Assembly: GCA_037951165.1 (NCBI GenBank)
Contig: JBBDHG010000134.1
Location: 177,501-241,500 of the forward strand
Length of the DNA: 64,000 nucleotides
Source: Lophius americanus
Lineage: Eukaryota; Chordata; Actinopteri; Lophiiformes; Lophiidae
Direction: 5' to 3'
Position numbers and translations under genes: made by a program. Positions within the stretch are counted from its first letter, which is position 1, and each line of letters starts with the position of its first letter. This document shows, piece after piece, positions 37,601 to 47,289 of the stretch. The notes under the pieces are model-generated. The model searched no databases. It was given only the letters and a program-made list of their open reading frames with translations, and was not told where the DNA came from.

Positions 37601-38313
37601 GAAAGTAAAATATATCCATAATATTCAGCTTTCCTTTTCAAACATTTCCATGATCTTACTATTTTAACAATAAGAAGAAAAAAAAGAAAGCTTACAAAAG
37701 AAAGCTTTCTATTGTGGACCTTTGCACTTGAATAGATTGAGTATTTCTGGGGATGTTGGTGTTTTCATTTGCATCCATCATAGCTTATTTATCCAGCAGA
37801 CAGACGGAGACAGTCTGATGCCACAAATCCTGCAACCTGCTTAAAGATACGTCCAAATACAAGCAAAACCAATTTCTGAGACAAATGAACAACTATAAGA
37901 TAATATTGATAAGGATAGTCGGGGGAGGGGGGGTTATTCCCAATGCAGATTTGTTGCCGTCAGTACATTCGTGCTGCAGTACCGGAAATAAATTATAATA
38001 CATTAAAAAAGTAATAAATTAACACTAAGTTAAAGGGGGGAAAAAATGCATCTCTCCACAGGTAGCCACTTCAAACGCTCTGTAGGCCAAAATAAGAAGA
38101 TTGTGGTGGTTAATTGGTGATATCAAGGTTATCTTTTTATGTCCCACCATAGATCCATGAATAAATAATCTCAGCTATGAGACGTGATACCCTTCCCATG
38201 TCCTGCGTGTTGTTCAGTGCCTTACCAGATTTTGGAGGATAACGGTACACGGAACTGGACGGAATGTCCACTTCTTCCACGCCTATGTTTTGTCTGCTGG
38301 TTAAAGCTCCCAT
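13580..38313 (-). CDS. rnf157: RNF157, RING-type E3 ubiquitin ligase (mahogunin family)
   Basis: E3 ubiquitin ligase related to MGRN1. Minus-strand coding exons: 38226-38313, 34312-34430, 30140-30228, 29476-29625, 28099-28216, 27933-27999, 27793-27836, 26519-26566, 26306-26377, 26066-26225, 25505-25617, 25175-25407, 24393-24495, 24104-24212, 19312-19526, 19159-19221, 19030-19078, 14613-14723, then 13580-13614. Every junction has GT-AG borders and matching phase; the total is 661 residues (human about 679). The start MGALTS resembles an N-myristoylation signal. The N-terminal half is the conserved mahogunin substrate-binding region (SYFASHFIMGGEKFD, FPYAAPPPQEPVKTL). The C3HC4 RING ligands are C278, C281, C293, H295, C299, C302, C313 and C316. 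The C-terminal half is a long Ser-rich disordered tail (LLEALNGPL, QSVMSMASSHS, GNDVTEED). This tail pattern identifies RNF157 rather than MGRN1. Known roles in mammals are neuronal survival and dendrite growth. Confidence 0.93.
15625..15850. repeat. Degenerate repeat with CATAACATTATAACCAC motif
   Basis: The opening (AATACACCATATGCCATAACA) resembles a teleost repeat whose consensus contains ACCGATCAGGCATAACATTATGACCACC. A related fragment occurs in the opposite orientation near 32365-32410 (CAGGTGGTTTTAATGTTCTG then GCTGATCGGTATAT). Only partial copies are present, so the class is not assigned. Confidence 0.45.
17618..17659. repeat. Perfect 19-bp inverted repeat with 4-nt loop
   Basis: Left arm AAAAATGTCCACTTCACGC, loop AGTG, right arm its exact complement. 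It lies in an rnf157 intron with no promoter or snRNA signature around it. It could be the tip of a MITE or a product of template switching. Confidence 0.9.
18657..18705. repeat. 22-bp tandem duplication
   Basis: Two exact head-to-tail copies of a 22-bp unit (GTGACTAGAGCGGATAAATTAT), with partial flanking sequence (TTATGT) also repeated. It looks like a recent slippage or unequal-exchange event within an rnf157 intron. Confidence 0.9.
19527..24103 (-). other. Large rnf157 intron (exon 14 to 15)
   Basis: About 4.6 kb between exons that encode contiguous residues of the Ser-rich tail (TSPE/G-D-PVSSSL). It is AT-rich, with the twin palindromes at 23568-23688 and no recognisable coding exon. Confidence 0.7.
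23539..23688. repeat. Compound palindrome array: 48-bp and 58-bp perfect palindromes
   Basis: Positions 23568-23615 form a perfect 48-bp palindrome (two 24-nt arms, no spacer) and 23631-23688 a perfect 58-bp palindrome (29-nt arms). Both are centred on the same core, CACAGATGTTTAAACATCTG. An imperfect hairpin at 23539-23574 overlaps the first, and TCCCGAACAC occurs at 23570-23579 and again at 23621-23630. TTACC units continue to about 23697. I do not recognise a family. Confidence 0.95.
24353..24392. repeat. (CA)n microsatellite at a splice donor
   Basis: About 20 CA units, reading (GT)n on the rnf157 transcript and starting at the first intron base after the exon ending at 24393. Confidence 0.95.
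24393..24495 (-). CDS. rnf157: rnf157 exon with a donor made of microsatellite
   Basis: This exon encodes LSQNSSVLPEEEDEKSCSES and on to DQQE, matching the acidic serine stretch of human RNF157. Its last codon GAG is followed directly by (GT)n on the transcript strand (24353-24392), so the 5' splice site is the first GT of the repeat rather than GTRAGT. The neighbouring exons join in phase, so splicing is expected despite the odd donor. Confidence 0.85.
25061..25107. repeat. (TA)n microsatellite
   Basis: A nearly pure TA run followed by a short imperfect tail to about 25116, in the rnf157 intron between exons 12 and 13. Confidence 0.9.
26066..26225 (-). CDS. rnf157: RING-finger exon of rnf157
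   Basis: The exon encodes the whole RING apart from its last proline (SAECVVCLSDVRDTLILPC, then RHLCLCNACADTLRYQ and CPICRL). All eight zinc ligands are present, so the ligase should be active. One change from human is CC for NC just before PICRL. The exon ends at phase 1, and the next exon completes RLPF at 25617. Confidence 0.95.
27008..27060. repeat. Short fragment of a common teleost repeat
   Basis: The phrase AAATCAAATCAACTTTATTT is a widespread fish repeat end. Only about 50 bp is recognisable, in an rnf157 intron. Confidence 0.4.
28825..28907. repeat. (GGAT)n tetranucleotide microsatellite
   Basis: About 20 GGAT units with one GGGT interruption, in the rnf157 intron between exons 4 and 5. 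Open frames across it read as repeated Ser-Ile-His-Pro and are not genes. Confidence 0.95.
30342..30401. repeat. GA-rich simple repeat
   Basis: An imperfect (GA)n tract in rnf157 intron 2. On the transcript strand it is a (CT)n pyrimidine tract. Confidence 0.9.
31418..31680. repeat. Two TA microsatellites flanking a LINE-like tail
   Basis: A TA run at 31419-31471 leads into (ATA)n and a minus-strand tail fragment (31473-31562). A second TA cluster at 31618-31671 includes the palindromic TATCATGTATA and TATACATGA. The tail sequence (TTTAATTTATAATGCACTTT) recurs on the plus strand near 35440-35480. Confidence 0.8.
31926..32130 (-). repeat. tRNA-derived SINE (family 1), minus strand
   Basis: Read on the minus strand it has the GGTTCGAGTCCCACTGGGGTC B-box region, an AAGGACCTTGAGG-like body, then GGGATGGGTCAAATGCAGAG and a TTTATTATTA tail. 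It matches the copy at 6324-6550. Confidence 0.8.
34431..38225 (-). other. rnf157 intron 1
   Basis: About 3.8 kb. It holds a decayed LINE 3' end near 35225-35505 and a hairpin near 37684-37716 (AAGAAAGCTT and its complement). No extra exon was recognised. Confidence 0.7.
35225..35505 (+). repeat. 3' end of a decayed non-LTR retrotransposon
   Basis: The segment reads like the last codons of a LINE ORF (around 35280-35325: TDTFKKGLKTFLFSRTYN), then an AT-rich 3' UTR with GCCTTGTAGCACTTTGAGAT and a (TTA)n tail. The same tail occurs inverted at 31473-31562 and as short pieces near 33624-33672 and 40310-40356. The clade is not assigned. Confidence 0.65.
38226..38313 (-). CDS. rnf157: First coding exon of rnf157
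   Basis: It encodes MGALTSRQNIGVEEVDIPSS and on to YRYPPKS, matching the vertebrate MGRN1/RNF157 N-terminus. Gly2 with Ser6 fits an N-myristoylation signal. The donor is GTAAGG. The start ATG at 38311-38313 follows from this conserved N-terminus. Confidence 0.93.
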
Positions 38314-38689
38314 TTCCAGTCACAGAAAGAGCCCACGGGTTAACGGACATAACACTACAGGCTCGCTTTGTTCGCCGCGTCTCCTTTATTCGAGATCATT
38401 TAATCCGGCTGCCCCGTCCATTCCTGTCGTGAATTTGCCGTCCGTGGGATTAGTAGTTTTCCTCTGGCTGCTGATCCCTTCGTGGAACACAGTTTGGCTC
38501 GTTTTGATCCAAAAAGAGCCGTTTAATAGCGGATAAGCGCTCTCGTGTCGCGCCGCAATCGTACTGAGCGAATTCTCTGTTCACAAAGCAGTAAGGTTCT
38601 CGTCAGCATCTCCGGTCCCACTGGGTGTTGATCACATATCCCGGTGCTGATCGGTGTCGGATCCTGTCAAAGAGGTCTGTGGCTCCGCA

Positions 38690-38697
38690 TGACGTCA
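38690..38697. promoter_or_regulatory. Full palindromic CRE (TGACGTCA) upstream of rnf157
   Basis: TGACGTCA lies 377 bp above the rnf157 start codon in a locally CpG-rich stretch that probably contains the transcription start. In other promoters this site binds CREB/ATF. Use here is inference. Confidence 0.5.
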
Positions 38698-38899
38698 CTC
38701 GGGCAAATCCGAGCTGGTTTTTGCGCAGTCTTCCCCTCTTCAGCGGAGTGACCTTCCTACGCCAAACGGGCGAGTGGCTGTACTGCAGAGAGAGGACGGC
38801 TGCACACGGAGCACACACAATATCCCTTCATGGACACGAGAAGCCGGTTAAAGCTCATTACTTCAGTCTAAAGACAAATGAGGAAGATTCTCACTATGA

Positions 38900-41800
38900 T
38901 TTCATAAACTCAACCTTTTTAGGCAACAAGTAGGCTCACGAAAACCCAATTTTGAGGGTTTTATAAGAGACAAGATGGAACATATCAATGTCTGCGCTCG
39001 TTGAAGAAGAAAAGCACATGTTTAATATAATTGTCGATTTAGAAATATGTTTTAAGATGTTTATAAAAGAACAAAGGTGGAATAGCGGTCCAACATTTCG
39101 TTATAGCGACTCCCCGTCGATAGGGGTCAGTGTCACAGCATGCGAGTCTCAGAACGTCTTTTAAAAAACTTTATTTAAAAGATTAAATATGTATACGTAC
39201 AAGAAAACATTAATAATCTTCTGTGCATACAACGTAAGCACACGAACAAATACACCAGAAGGACAAAGTGTTAGAAGTAACAACCTGCATGAACCTGATT
39301 TATTGTTTCGGGATAGATTGGTGTTGTCTAGAAATGTATGTGATTTATTTCATTTTCGATTGCTTTGATGTCTTTGTGAGATGTAACTATTGCATCTTTG
39401 CATGGATAATTGTCATGCTGGCGCAGTTACACTCTGACCTCATGGAAAGACTTCCTCCTTTTTTTCTCATGAGTGTTTTGTTTTCTTCAATTTCTGTCAT
39501 CAGCACAACACCACATATTGATGTATAATTTGCATATACTGTAGATATGCTGTGACTAGATACACAACAGCAAAAGAGTGAAATATATTATATTAAATAT
39601 ATATAGTTTTCTTTTGTACGGTCTGATATTGGCAAAATGTATTATTTAATATAAGGAAAAACTCTGACTTCTGCTTGTTTCAGAATTTGCATCTCTGAAT
39701 GTAAAATCTGATTCAAATTGCAAGCAAATGAATCAAATAAAACAAATTTTTCCCAAAATAGTGTAAAGTGAGAATAAAAATAGCAATGAATCATGACAAT
39801 TTACTCAAAAGTTGTTTCTGTACGGACAAGTTGAAAATAAATTAACTAGCCTTTGTCTGACTTCTCCACAGAACACACCTTGCATCCATGGGGATGACAG
39901 TGGTTCAGATGATAGAGTACCTGAAGGTCAGTAGTTCAATCCCCAACCACTGCAGTCCACGTGTCCTTGAGGATCCAAGATATTGAGCCCCAAGTTGCTC
40001 CCAATGGCTTTTCCATTGGTGTGTGAATGATGGTGTGAATGGATACCACTCATGCCTTTGCATGGCGTCTACCATATACCGTGAATGTTTGTGTGAATGA
40101 GTGAATGCTGGCTCTTGTTGTAAAGCCTAGCAGACTAGAAAAAGCTCAATGTAAGTACAGTCCATTAACCATGTTTTTCTTGAGTTTCCACAAATAATGA
40201 TTAGATAGGTAGAACCTATGAAGCATATTAACTTTGTCAAAGAGATATTCTTTTTTGACTATTTTTGACTTTGTTAATAGACCAAACAAATGTCTCCAAC
40301 AAAAGTGGACCAAAGTGCATTATAAATTAAATGTATTATTATTATTATTATTATTAAATAAAGCACACTTAGAATGCCTTGAAAATGTAGAAAAACACTT
40401 GTGCGGCACTCTGACACGGACTATGATTCAATAAATTCTTATATAAATTATCACAGACCTTGTTTTTCCTGTATATCCAGTCTCACAACTTTTCCAGAAT
40501 TATGTAAATTATACTACAAAACATGTTGTTGGATCAGCACTACTCTACCATGAATTTTAGTTTTAAAAAAAGCCCAATTTAAAAAAAAAAACAGTATTGT
40601 TTCTTGACATTGTGGTAATTCTCAAAGCAGATACATGTTACAAAGTCATCAAGTCACATTTCAGAGACATCAGAGCAGTCAAGTTGAATGTCGCAAAGTT
40701 GTCAAAAACATTCAAGTCAAATTTCAAAGATATCACATTGTGCTAGCCTGAAGTATATATACTGATAATTGTTTGCTTGTCTTTTTCCATATTGTCCAAA
40801 CTTGATAAAATGGACACTCTTGTGAATTTAAACTTATTTTTAAAGAATATTTTCCTCCACAGGAAACCAGCGGACTGTGACCAGCATTACTGTTGGGCTT
40901 TTTACTGATATATAGCATTTGAAGCAGATACACATACAGACATGCTTGTCATATAATCGGAGCAAACCTGCCATCCATCCAGGACCTTTACATGTCCTGG
41001 GCAAGGAAACGGGCGAGAAATATTGGTGCCGACCCATTACACGCTGGACATAGACTGTTTCAACCCCTCCCTCCAGCATATGCAACCGGTCTCTGCACAC
41101 GAAGACATATCTCCATGTAAACAGTTATTTTCCCGCAAGCCATTTGATGAACAATTAAAACTGTAAAATACAGTCTGTAACCAAGGACATTAGATACCTA
41201 AATACCAATTCCTCTTCTGTAGTCATACTCCAACCAATGCACACTATTATGTATATTAAATAGGCACATGGCACTATGGTCAACATGGTCTTTTACAACC
41301 CGCACTATGTAAACATTGTATTGTATATATTCTCTTAATTTATTACTTTTTGCATTCCTTTGCACCACCTGCACTGATCTTTTCCCAATGTATATATAGT
41401 CCTTAATGCATGCTAGTTGTTTCTTATGTCAGCTCTTGTGAGCATAAAAAACTGCAGTCCAATTCTTTGTATGCAAATATATACTTGGCCAAATGAAGCT
41501 GATTCTTATTCTTTGAAAACCTCTGATAATAAAGATCTGATACATTTCATGATGTTGAACAACAATATTTTATGACAATTATAAATGCAGTTGTATTCCT
41601 TTAATCTTAATTTGAGCCCTTCAGTCAAACTAACAGTTAAATTACTTAGCATGAAATCTGACATCAACTTCTTCCATTGTTAGTTTGAATCAGAAAGGAA
41701 CTCAGTAATCAGTCATAAGGAGGTAGTTTGATTTCATAGATTATGAAGTTAACATGGTACTGTACACAAGATGTGTGCTCCAGAAATGTCTGTTTAGTCA

Positions 41801-42030
41801 AGATTTATTAACCCACAGGAGGTTTTAGAGAAACTCAACTCTACCAATCTCTGCGCTATTTATATATTTTTTTATAAATACATTTTTCATAGAATAAAGC
41901 AAATACATGCAATTGTGTGTATCACAATTGAGATATGACGTCACAAAGTACGCTACTATCCCATTTATTGAGAAACCATCCCATTGAGTTTATACTTCCT
42001 CAAGTTCTAATTCGTCCGGAAGTACGAAGT
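38900..42030. other. Intergenic DNA between rnf157 and srsf2
   Basis: The two genes are divergently transcribed, about 4 kb apart. The stretch has a family 2 SINE at 39892-40172 and a short LINE-tail piece near 40310-40356. I found no MFSD11-, METTL23- or JMJD6-like exon here, although those genes lie next to SRSF2 in mammals as I recall the map. Confidence 0.6.
39892..40172 (+). repeat. tRNA-derived SINE (family 2)
   Basis: The head has an A-box-like CAGTGGTTCAGATGATAGAG and a B-box-like AGTTCAATCCCC. The body includes CCTTGAGGATCCAAGATATT and GTGTGAATGGATAC, and the tail is CAGTCCATTAACC. The tail (GTGAATGCTGGCTC, GTCCATT) is shared with the copy at 53284-53530. Confidence 0.8.
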
Positions 42031-42067
42031 TTGTGCACTACTCTGACACAAGGCGAAGAGTCTGAAT

Positions 42068-42155
42068 GTAGCCAATCAGAGGTGGCCAAATAAGAGGAAG
42101 CCAATCAGAGGAGGCCAACCTGAAGAAGCCAATGAGAAGAGGCCAACAGAGGCCT
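42068..42155 (+). promoter_or_regulatory. CCAAT-box cluster before srsf2
   Basis: Three CCAAT boxes (42072-42076, 42101-42105, 42129-42133) lie in a degenerate tandem repeat with a unit of about 28-29 bp (AGCCAATCAGAGG), interleaved with GGCCAA variants. They sit 240-300 bp above the srsf2 ATG, a usual distance for NF-Y sites in housekeeping promoters. Confidence 0.6.
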
Positions 42156-42368
42156 AAAGAAAGGGGAAAAGGAAACGTCGTTGCCGCCATTTCACGCGAA
42201 AGCAGCGCTTCGGGAGCAACTATAAAGGTCAAACAATTCGCAGAAATTACTTGAATTTGTATTTGGTTTACCAATTACAATAGTTTTAAGCTAAGGGAAG
42301 TAGTTTTATCGAACAGAAAAACCTTTTCGGGTTTCGTCTTTCCCGGCCTGCTTTGCTTTGAGGAGAAA

Positions 42369-43720
42369 ATGAACTACGGAAGGCCGCCGCCAGACGTGGA
42401 GGGAATGACCTCCCTGAAAGTGGACAACCTTACTTACCGAACTTCGCCGGAGACCCTGCGTCGAGTTTTTGAGAAATATGGCCGCGTTGGAGATGTATAT
42501 ATCCCCAGAGATAGGTACACAAAGGAGAGTCGCGGGTTCGCTTTCGTGCGGTTCCTCGACAAGCGCGATGCCGAGGACGCCATGGACGCTATGGACGGTG
42601 CGCTGCTCGACGGACGGGAGCTTCGTGTGCAGATGGCCCGCTATGGTCGACCTCCCGACTCCATGTACAGTCGTAGAGGCGGTCCCCCACGCAGATACGG
42701 AGGTTACGGACGCCGAAGCAGGAGGTAATGTGAATGCGGCCTTGATGTAGTTTAGCTTTTCGATTAGCCACATGTAGAGGTTGCTAACGCTAGCTTCGCA
42801 AAGGAGAATTGGAGCACATGGTGTAGGCTAGCCGCTAGCAAACAAATTCGTTTTTCATAATTATCAAGAATCATTTAAGAGCTCAAAAGTATGTTCAGAT
42901 ATATCATTTAATGTAATATGAAACACCATAGCTCTTTCAAATGCATTGCGGCATTTCAAGATGCATGTAGTTATTAACATACTATATTAAGTATCTAAAG
43001 TTATTTTGTAATTATAACGCATTGTGATATTCTCTATTCTACTTTTTACGAGAATGCCCATGAAATGTGTCATATATCCCAAATTAAGCATTTTGGAACC
43101 GGCAGTAACTCTGAATATTTAATTTGTTAAAAGCAGAATTATTAATTAAACCCTACTGGGATTTCTGGGATTTCAGGCCTCAAGAAGAACGAATTTGGTA
43201 TTTGCTCTTAAACGTGAACACATTGTTATGAATAAATTGTCTTAGGTGTATCGTGTTCATCTGCAGAAGCCCTGTCAACTGGCCAGTTCTGATTAATATA
43301 AAAGGTTGCCACATAACAATACAAGTTGCCAGGCTACCAAGTTACTATTTCATAATTAGCTCAATAATTGTTACCCATCTCATTGTTTACCTTAATGTTG
43401 TACTGATATGCTTGTTTCCATACAGCCGATCAGGCAGTCCTCGCCGCCGTAGACGCAGCCGCTCAAGGAGCAAAAGCCGTTCCCGATCCAGGAGCCGCCA
43501 TCAGGACAGCCGATCCAGGTCCCGCTCCTATTCCAGGTCAAGGTCCAAATCAAAATCAAAGTCCAGAACGCCCAGGCGGAGCAAGTCCAAGACTCCTTCC
43601 AGATCTCGGTCCAAGTCAAGGAGTCGAACCCCACCATCCAATAGGGGGTCCAAGTCCAGGTCCAGGTCCAAATCCAAGAGCAAGCCTAAATCACCAGTGG
43701 ACAACGGAGCAGAGTGTTAA
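42369..43720 (+). CDS. srsf2: SRSF2 (SC35), serine/arginine-rich splicing factor
   Basis: Nuclear SR protein that binds exonic enhancers and promotes spliceosome assembly. Coding exons are 42369-42724 and 43426-43720, joined in phase 2 (AG/C), giving 216 residues (human 221). The RRM covers about residues 14-92, with RNP2 LKVDNL at 16-21 and RNP1 RGFAFVRF at 55-62. Pro95, the residue mutated in human myeloid disease, is present in RYGRPPDS. A glycine-rich hinge (GGYGRRSRS) leads to the RS domain from about 115, ending SKPKSPVDNGAEC. The single coding intron (701 bp) splits the hinge from the RS domain, as in other vertebrates. Near-identity with human SRSF2 through the RRM makes this certain. 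Two fish paralogues (srsf2a/b) exist, and I cannot tell which this is. Confidence 0.98.
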
Positions 43721-45625
43721 CCTGACATTGGACACAAGATAATGGTATTTTGGGGAAGGGGTGGATCACGTTGTTTGCTGCAAACACATACAAAAGGAGC
43801 GAATGTCATCACTTAAATTAGTATTCTGTAGTCTTGGTGCTACTTAATAATAATTTGTACTCAAGCAACAAAGTGTAAAATCCTTAATTTAAGAAATTTA
43901 ATAATTTTTATTGATACAACTACAGTCACATTGGTGTGTGCTTCAATTTGGCAGCTTGTTCAGCTAATATGAAGCTCACACAGGTAAAAGCAGATTGTGG
44001 TTGATCTGGACTACTAGATCATATTCCAAAACGGATGTATTGATAATTTGTACACATTATGGTGTGCATGGGAGGGACATGGGTTGCTTCACTCAAAACG
44101 TTCACCTAAATGTGAAATTCTTTCCTCCAAGCTGCGGAGTCCTGTTTGCAAAGGGAGAAGGAGATGGGGGTGTGGCAGTGTGAGAGCAGTTAGTGTGTGA
44201 CCCGCCCAATGTGACCTGCCTGTTGCTGAGAGCGATGGCAGTTGCTAAGGAGCAGGTCGTCATGGCGATGGTTCGGGCGGTCAGTTGGTGTATGAGGTGG
44301 TGTGGTGAGGTATGTTCATGGGGGGTCACAGGCAGATACACTGTGCTGTTCCCACCTGTGGCTTCCCCCGCCTCTCACAAAGGGAACAGACCTGGAGGTT
44401 TGTTTTTCTCATATGCCCGAGTGTACGAGTTTCTTAGAGCTATTTTTTTGGGGGGGGTTATTAAAAATGTTAGGTATTTAACATAAATTATGGTCCTAGG
44501 GCAAGAAGATGAGACTTAATGCATACAAATATTCAGCTCAGATGCAAGAGTTAGGATGCGCCGTTTTGTTTTCCACCTTTTAATTCAGTTTTTGTCTTTA
44601 CTTTCAGATCTCAAATGATTGAGCCTGTGCTGGGGAACACCATGAAGAGTCTGTCATTGTTCAAGTGGACTCCATAATTACCACTGAATGCAGACTGAAA
44701 GGTTATTGAAATTTGGTCTAAAATGTTTTACATGTTTTATTTGACTTGATTTGCCCAAAAAAGTTCTGTAAATTCATTGTTTGAGTTTGACCGTTGTCCG
44801 TAAAGTTGAGCATAATGAAAGGGATTTGTAACTCCCCCACACCCTCATCTATCTTTTTTTTTTTTGTGTGTGCGTGTTCTGTAATAAATTCTTGAATTTA
44901 CCAAAACATTCTTAATTACACCTTGTTTAATGCTCACTTGATATGGTTATGAAAGCTTAATTTGCAGATGTGATGGTGGAAAGAGTCATGTGGGGTATTG
45001 ACAGCTATCACATGTATATTCTAGCTGGTAAAATAGCTAACTGTACACCTAGTGTCGCTGTGCCACTTAATTTGTGATTTGCTAATCCGGCAACATACCA
45101 TTTCCTTCTATGTCAAATCTTTTTTCTGTCTAGTTGTTTCCCATGAGTCTAACCCTCTTTCTTGTGTATCTTTTGTGCACTAGGCGCAGTTGTGTAGCAG
45201 TTGAGTAATGCTGGTTAGCTGTTAAGATGCAGTGCGGTGGTGACATGGTATGACGTGTTGCGGTGCTGAGTGCCCGGTGCTGTTCCGGGGCTCGACCCTC
45301 CGCTGCTGTTTGCCGGTTTGTAAGCTCACAGGTGTTGCAGATCAACCATCTTCTCCAGTCTTGTGACCTCTTCTTCCTTCCATGTGGTGTACAGCTTCTT
45401 TTCTCTTTACTTTCCCTTCTTTCCTTTCCCCTCTGTGGTTTATCCACTGTTAATGGTTTTGCCCGCTTTTTTGACATTGGGTCCAGTGAGACTCCTTTAG
45501 TGAAGGGTTTAAAAGCAGCTCGGGCTGTTCGACAAGTAAATGTATTGCATACCTTTGTGAACCTCAGTTGTCTTATTTCTTTCAGGTGAATGCAAATAAA
45601 ATTCTTTGTTGTAAATAAAGTGTAG
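43721..45625 (+). other. srsf2 3' UTR region with probable alternative splicing
   Basis: Downstream of the stop are a donor-like CAG/GTAAAAG at 43983-43984, an acceptor CTTTCAG ending at 44607 before ATCTCAAATGATTGAG, a polyadenylation signal AATAAA at 44883-44888, a second acceptor TTTCAG ending at 45585, and AATAAA at 45595-45600 and 45614-45619. Mammalian SRSF2 limits its own level by splicing 3' UTR introns, which triggers nonsense-mediated decay. This layout fits that scheme, but exact exons need transcripts. Confidence 0.5.
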
Positions 45626-46900
45626 TTTTGAAATTTTTGGAGGGAATGGGGAGTTATCTTGACCTTTTTACAGGGAAAATGCTTTTCTTTCTTGGGTAGT
45701 GGTCGTAAAGTTGATTTAAAGAGCTTGACTTCTGGCAGTAATTATTCTTTTGCATCTGCCGATCCAGTTGATGGGACATAAGAGACTCAATGGCTGATTT
45801 CAGATCATTAAATTCAAAATCAATGCTGCAGATAAATGGATTTTAACTTGAAAAGATGTATGAAATGATAAAAATCTGAAGTAAATTGTTGATTAACTAG
45901 TATAAAGTGGAAATGACAATCGAAAAAGATATACATTGAATTTAAACAAAAACACAGGGCAAGGTATAAATATTGGGTTAAATTCTAAAACTAATTTCCA
46001 CTATCAAAAGATGTAGACTTAAATTGTTCTGTCGGACCTTGCTTTTGTTTTGCACGTTAGGATAAGCAGTAGGACACTAATATCCAAACTTTTGTGATCC
46101 TTGGTGGACGAAGTCAAACAGTCATTGCTGATAATCCATCATAGGTGGAAACTACTGCTAAAGAGCTCACCTTTTTAGCATTTAAGAGAAAAATGGAGAC
46201 ATGCACAATGTATTTTTCAATAAGGTAAACTTTAAAGGGAGTAAAAATCTACAAGCACACTTACAATGTATACATTTATTTTAAAAACTAATATATCGTT
46301 CGATTACTCGGCACATTTTGGGCAGTATGGGTGCCTGACTTAGCTGATATTGATCTTTGACGGTCTGTGGTTCTTGAATCAAATTGGTGAACTGCGTATA
46401 TTAAGTTCTGCCTGTTCCTGGGACTGAGGACGCCTTCTGAGGGAGATGAAACGTTTTCAAGTCTAAACAGAAGTCCAGTTGCTTCGGATTCAATTTAGAC
46501 GGATTACCATGACTTGATTAAAGGAAAATTTACGCAGACACTCTGAAGTCATATCGGAGCACCTTCGGTGTTCCGATTAACAAGTATTAACACTTGTTAA
46601 TCAGGGGCAATATTATCAGTGTTACTGTCATGACCAGGCATGGGTTTCTAGACGCAAAACTATTTTCTTGCTTTTGAATAATTACTGATGAGATTACATC
46701 CAACACCTGCGTTCTCAGGTTCTTTTTATATAAACTATTCTTGGCTTCATCGTCTGCAGCCGACTACAGTACACGGGTCATGTCACAAACCATTTCGCCC
46801 TGCGCTCGTTAATAGGATTAACTGTAAAGTCGTAGAACACGAAGCACATTGCCATTTACGTGTCAGCCTGTCCTGATCCAATGGATTGCAAATGACTAAA
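45626..46900. other. Intergenic DNA between srsf2 and mxra7
   Basis: No gene is recognised. A short hairpin (GATTAACAAGT with its complement) occurs at 46575-46602. The 3' part leads into the mxra7 promoter. Confidence 0.6.
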
Positions 46901-46924
46901 AAAGCCTTGTCCCGCCCTTCTCTG

Positions 46925-47080
46925 ACTGATTGGTTCATTATATTGATGTGTTGTTAGGATGCGTCATGAGAGATAATGATTGGTTAGGGCTATGATAGTA
47001 AGCCAATCAAAGACAGTAAGGCGGGTTGAGTCGAATGACGAAGATGTGATTGGTTAGGGAAATAAGAGTTAGCCAATCAG
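46925..47080. promoter_or_regulatory. Cluster of five CCAAT boxes before mxra7
   Basis: CCAAT or its complement ATTGG occurs at 46929-46933 (-), 46979-46983 (-), 47003-47007 (+), 47049-47053 (-) and 47073-47077 (+). TGATTGGTTAGGG is repeated almost exactly at 46978 and 47048. They lie 210-360 bp above the mxra7 ATG and fit NF-Y binding at a TATA-less promoter. Confidence 0.6.
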
Positions 47081-47289
47081 AAGTAGAGTAGGGCGGGTTT
47101 GGCGTTGCCAAGCATATGTAGATCTTCTGCTGGGGGCTGGACCGGAAGATGTGACGCCCTTCTCGGAGAGGAGATTGTGGGATGTCCAGTTGTAAATGCT
47201 CGTTAACGGACGTGTTTGCTAAGGATTATTACCAGCATGTAAGGACAGAACGCGAGGGCTAGAAGAGTCACATCGTCCAGACATTAACC

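Noticed and set aside
42306..42773. 155-codon minus-strand open frame opposite srsf2
   Set aside because: Shadow of the highly conserved srsf2 exon 1, with no independent signature.
43392..43637. Minus-strand Trp-rich open frame
   Set aside because: Complement of the arginine/serine repeats of srsf2 exon 2.
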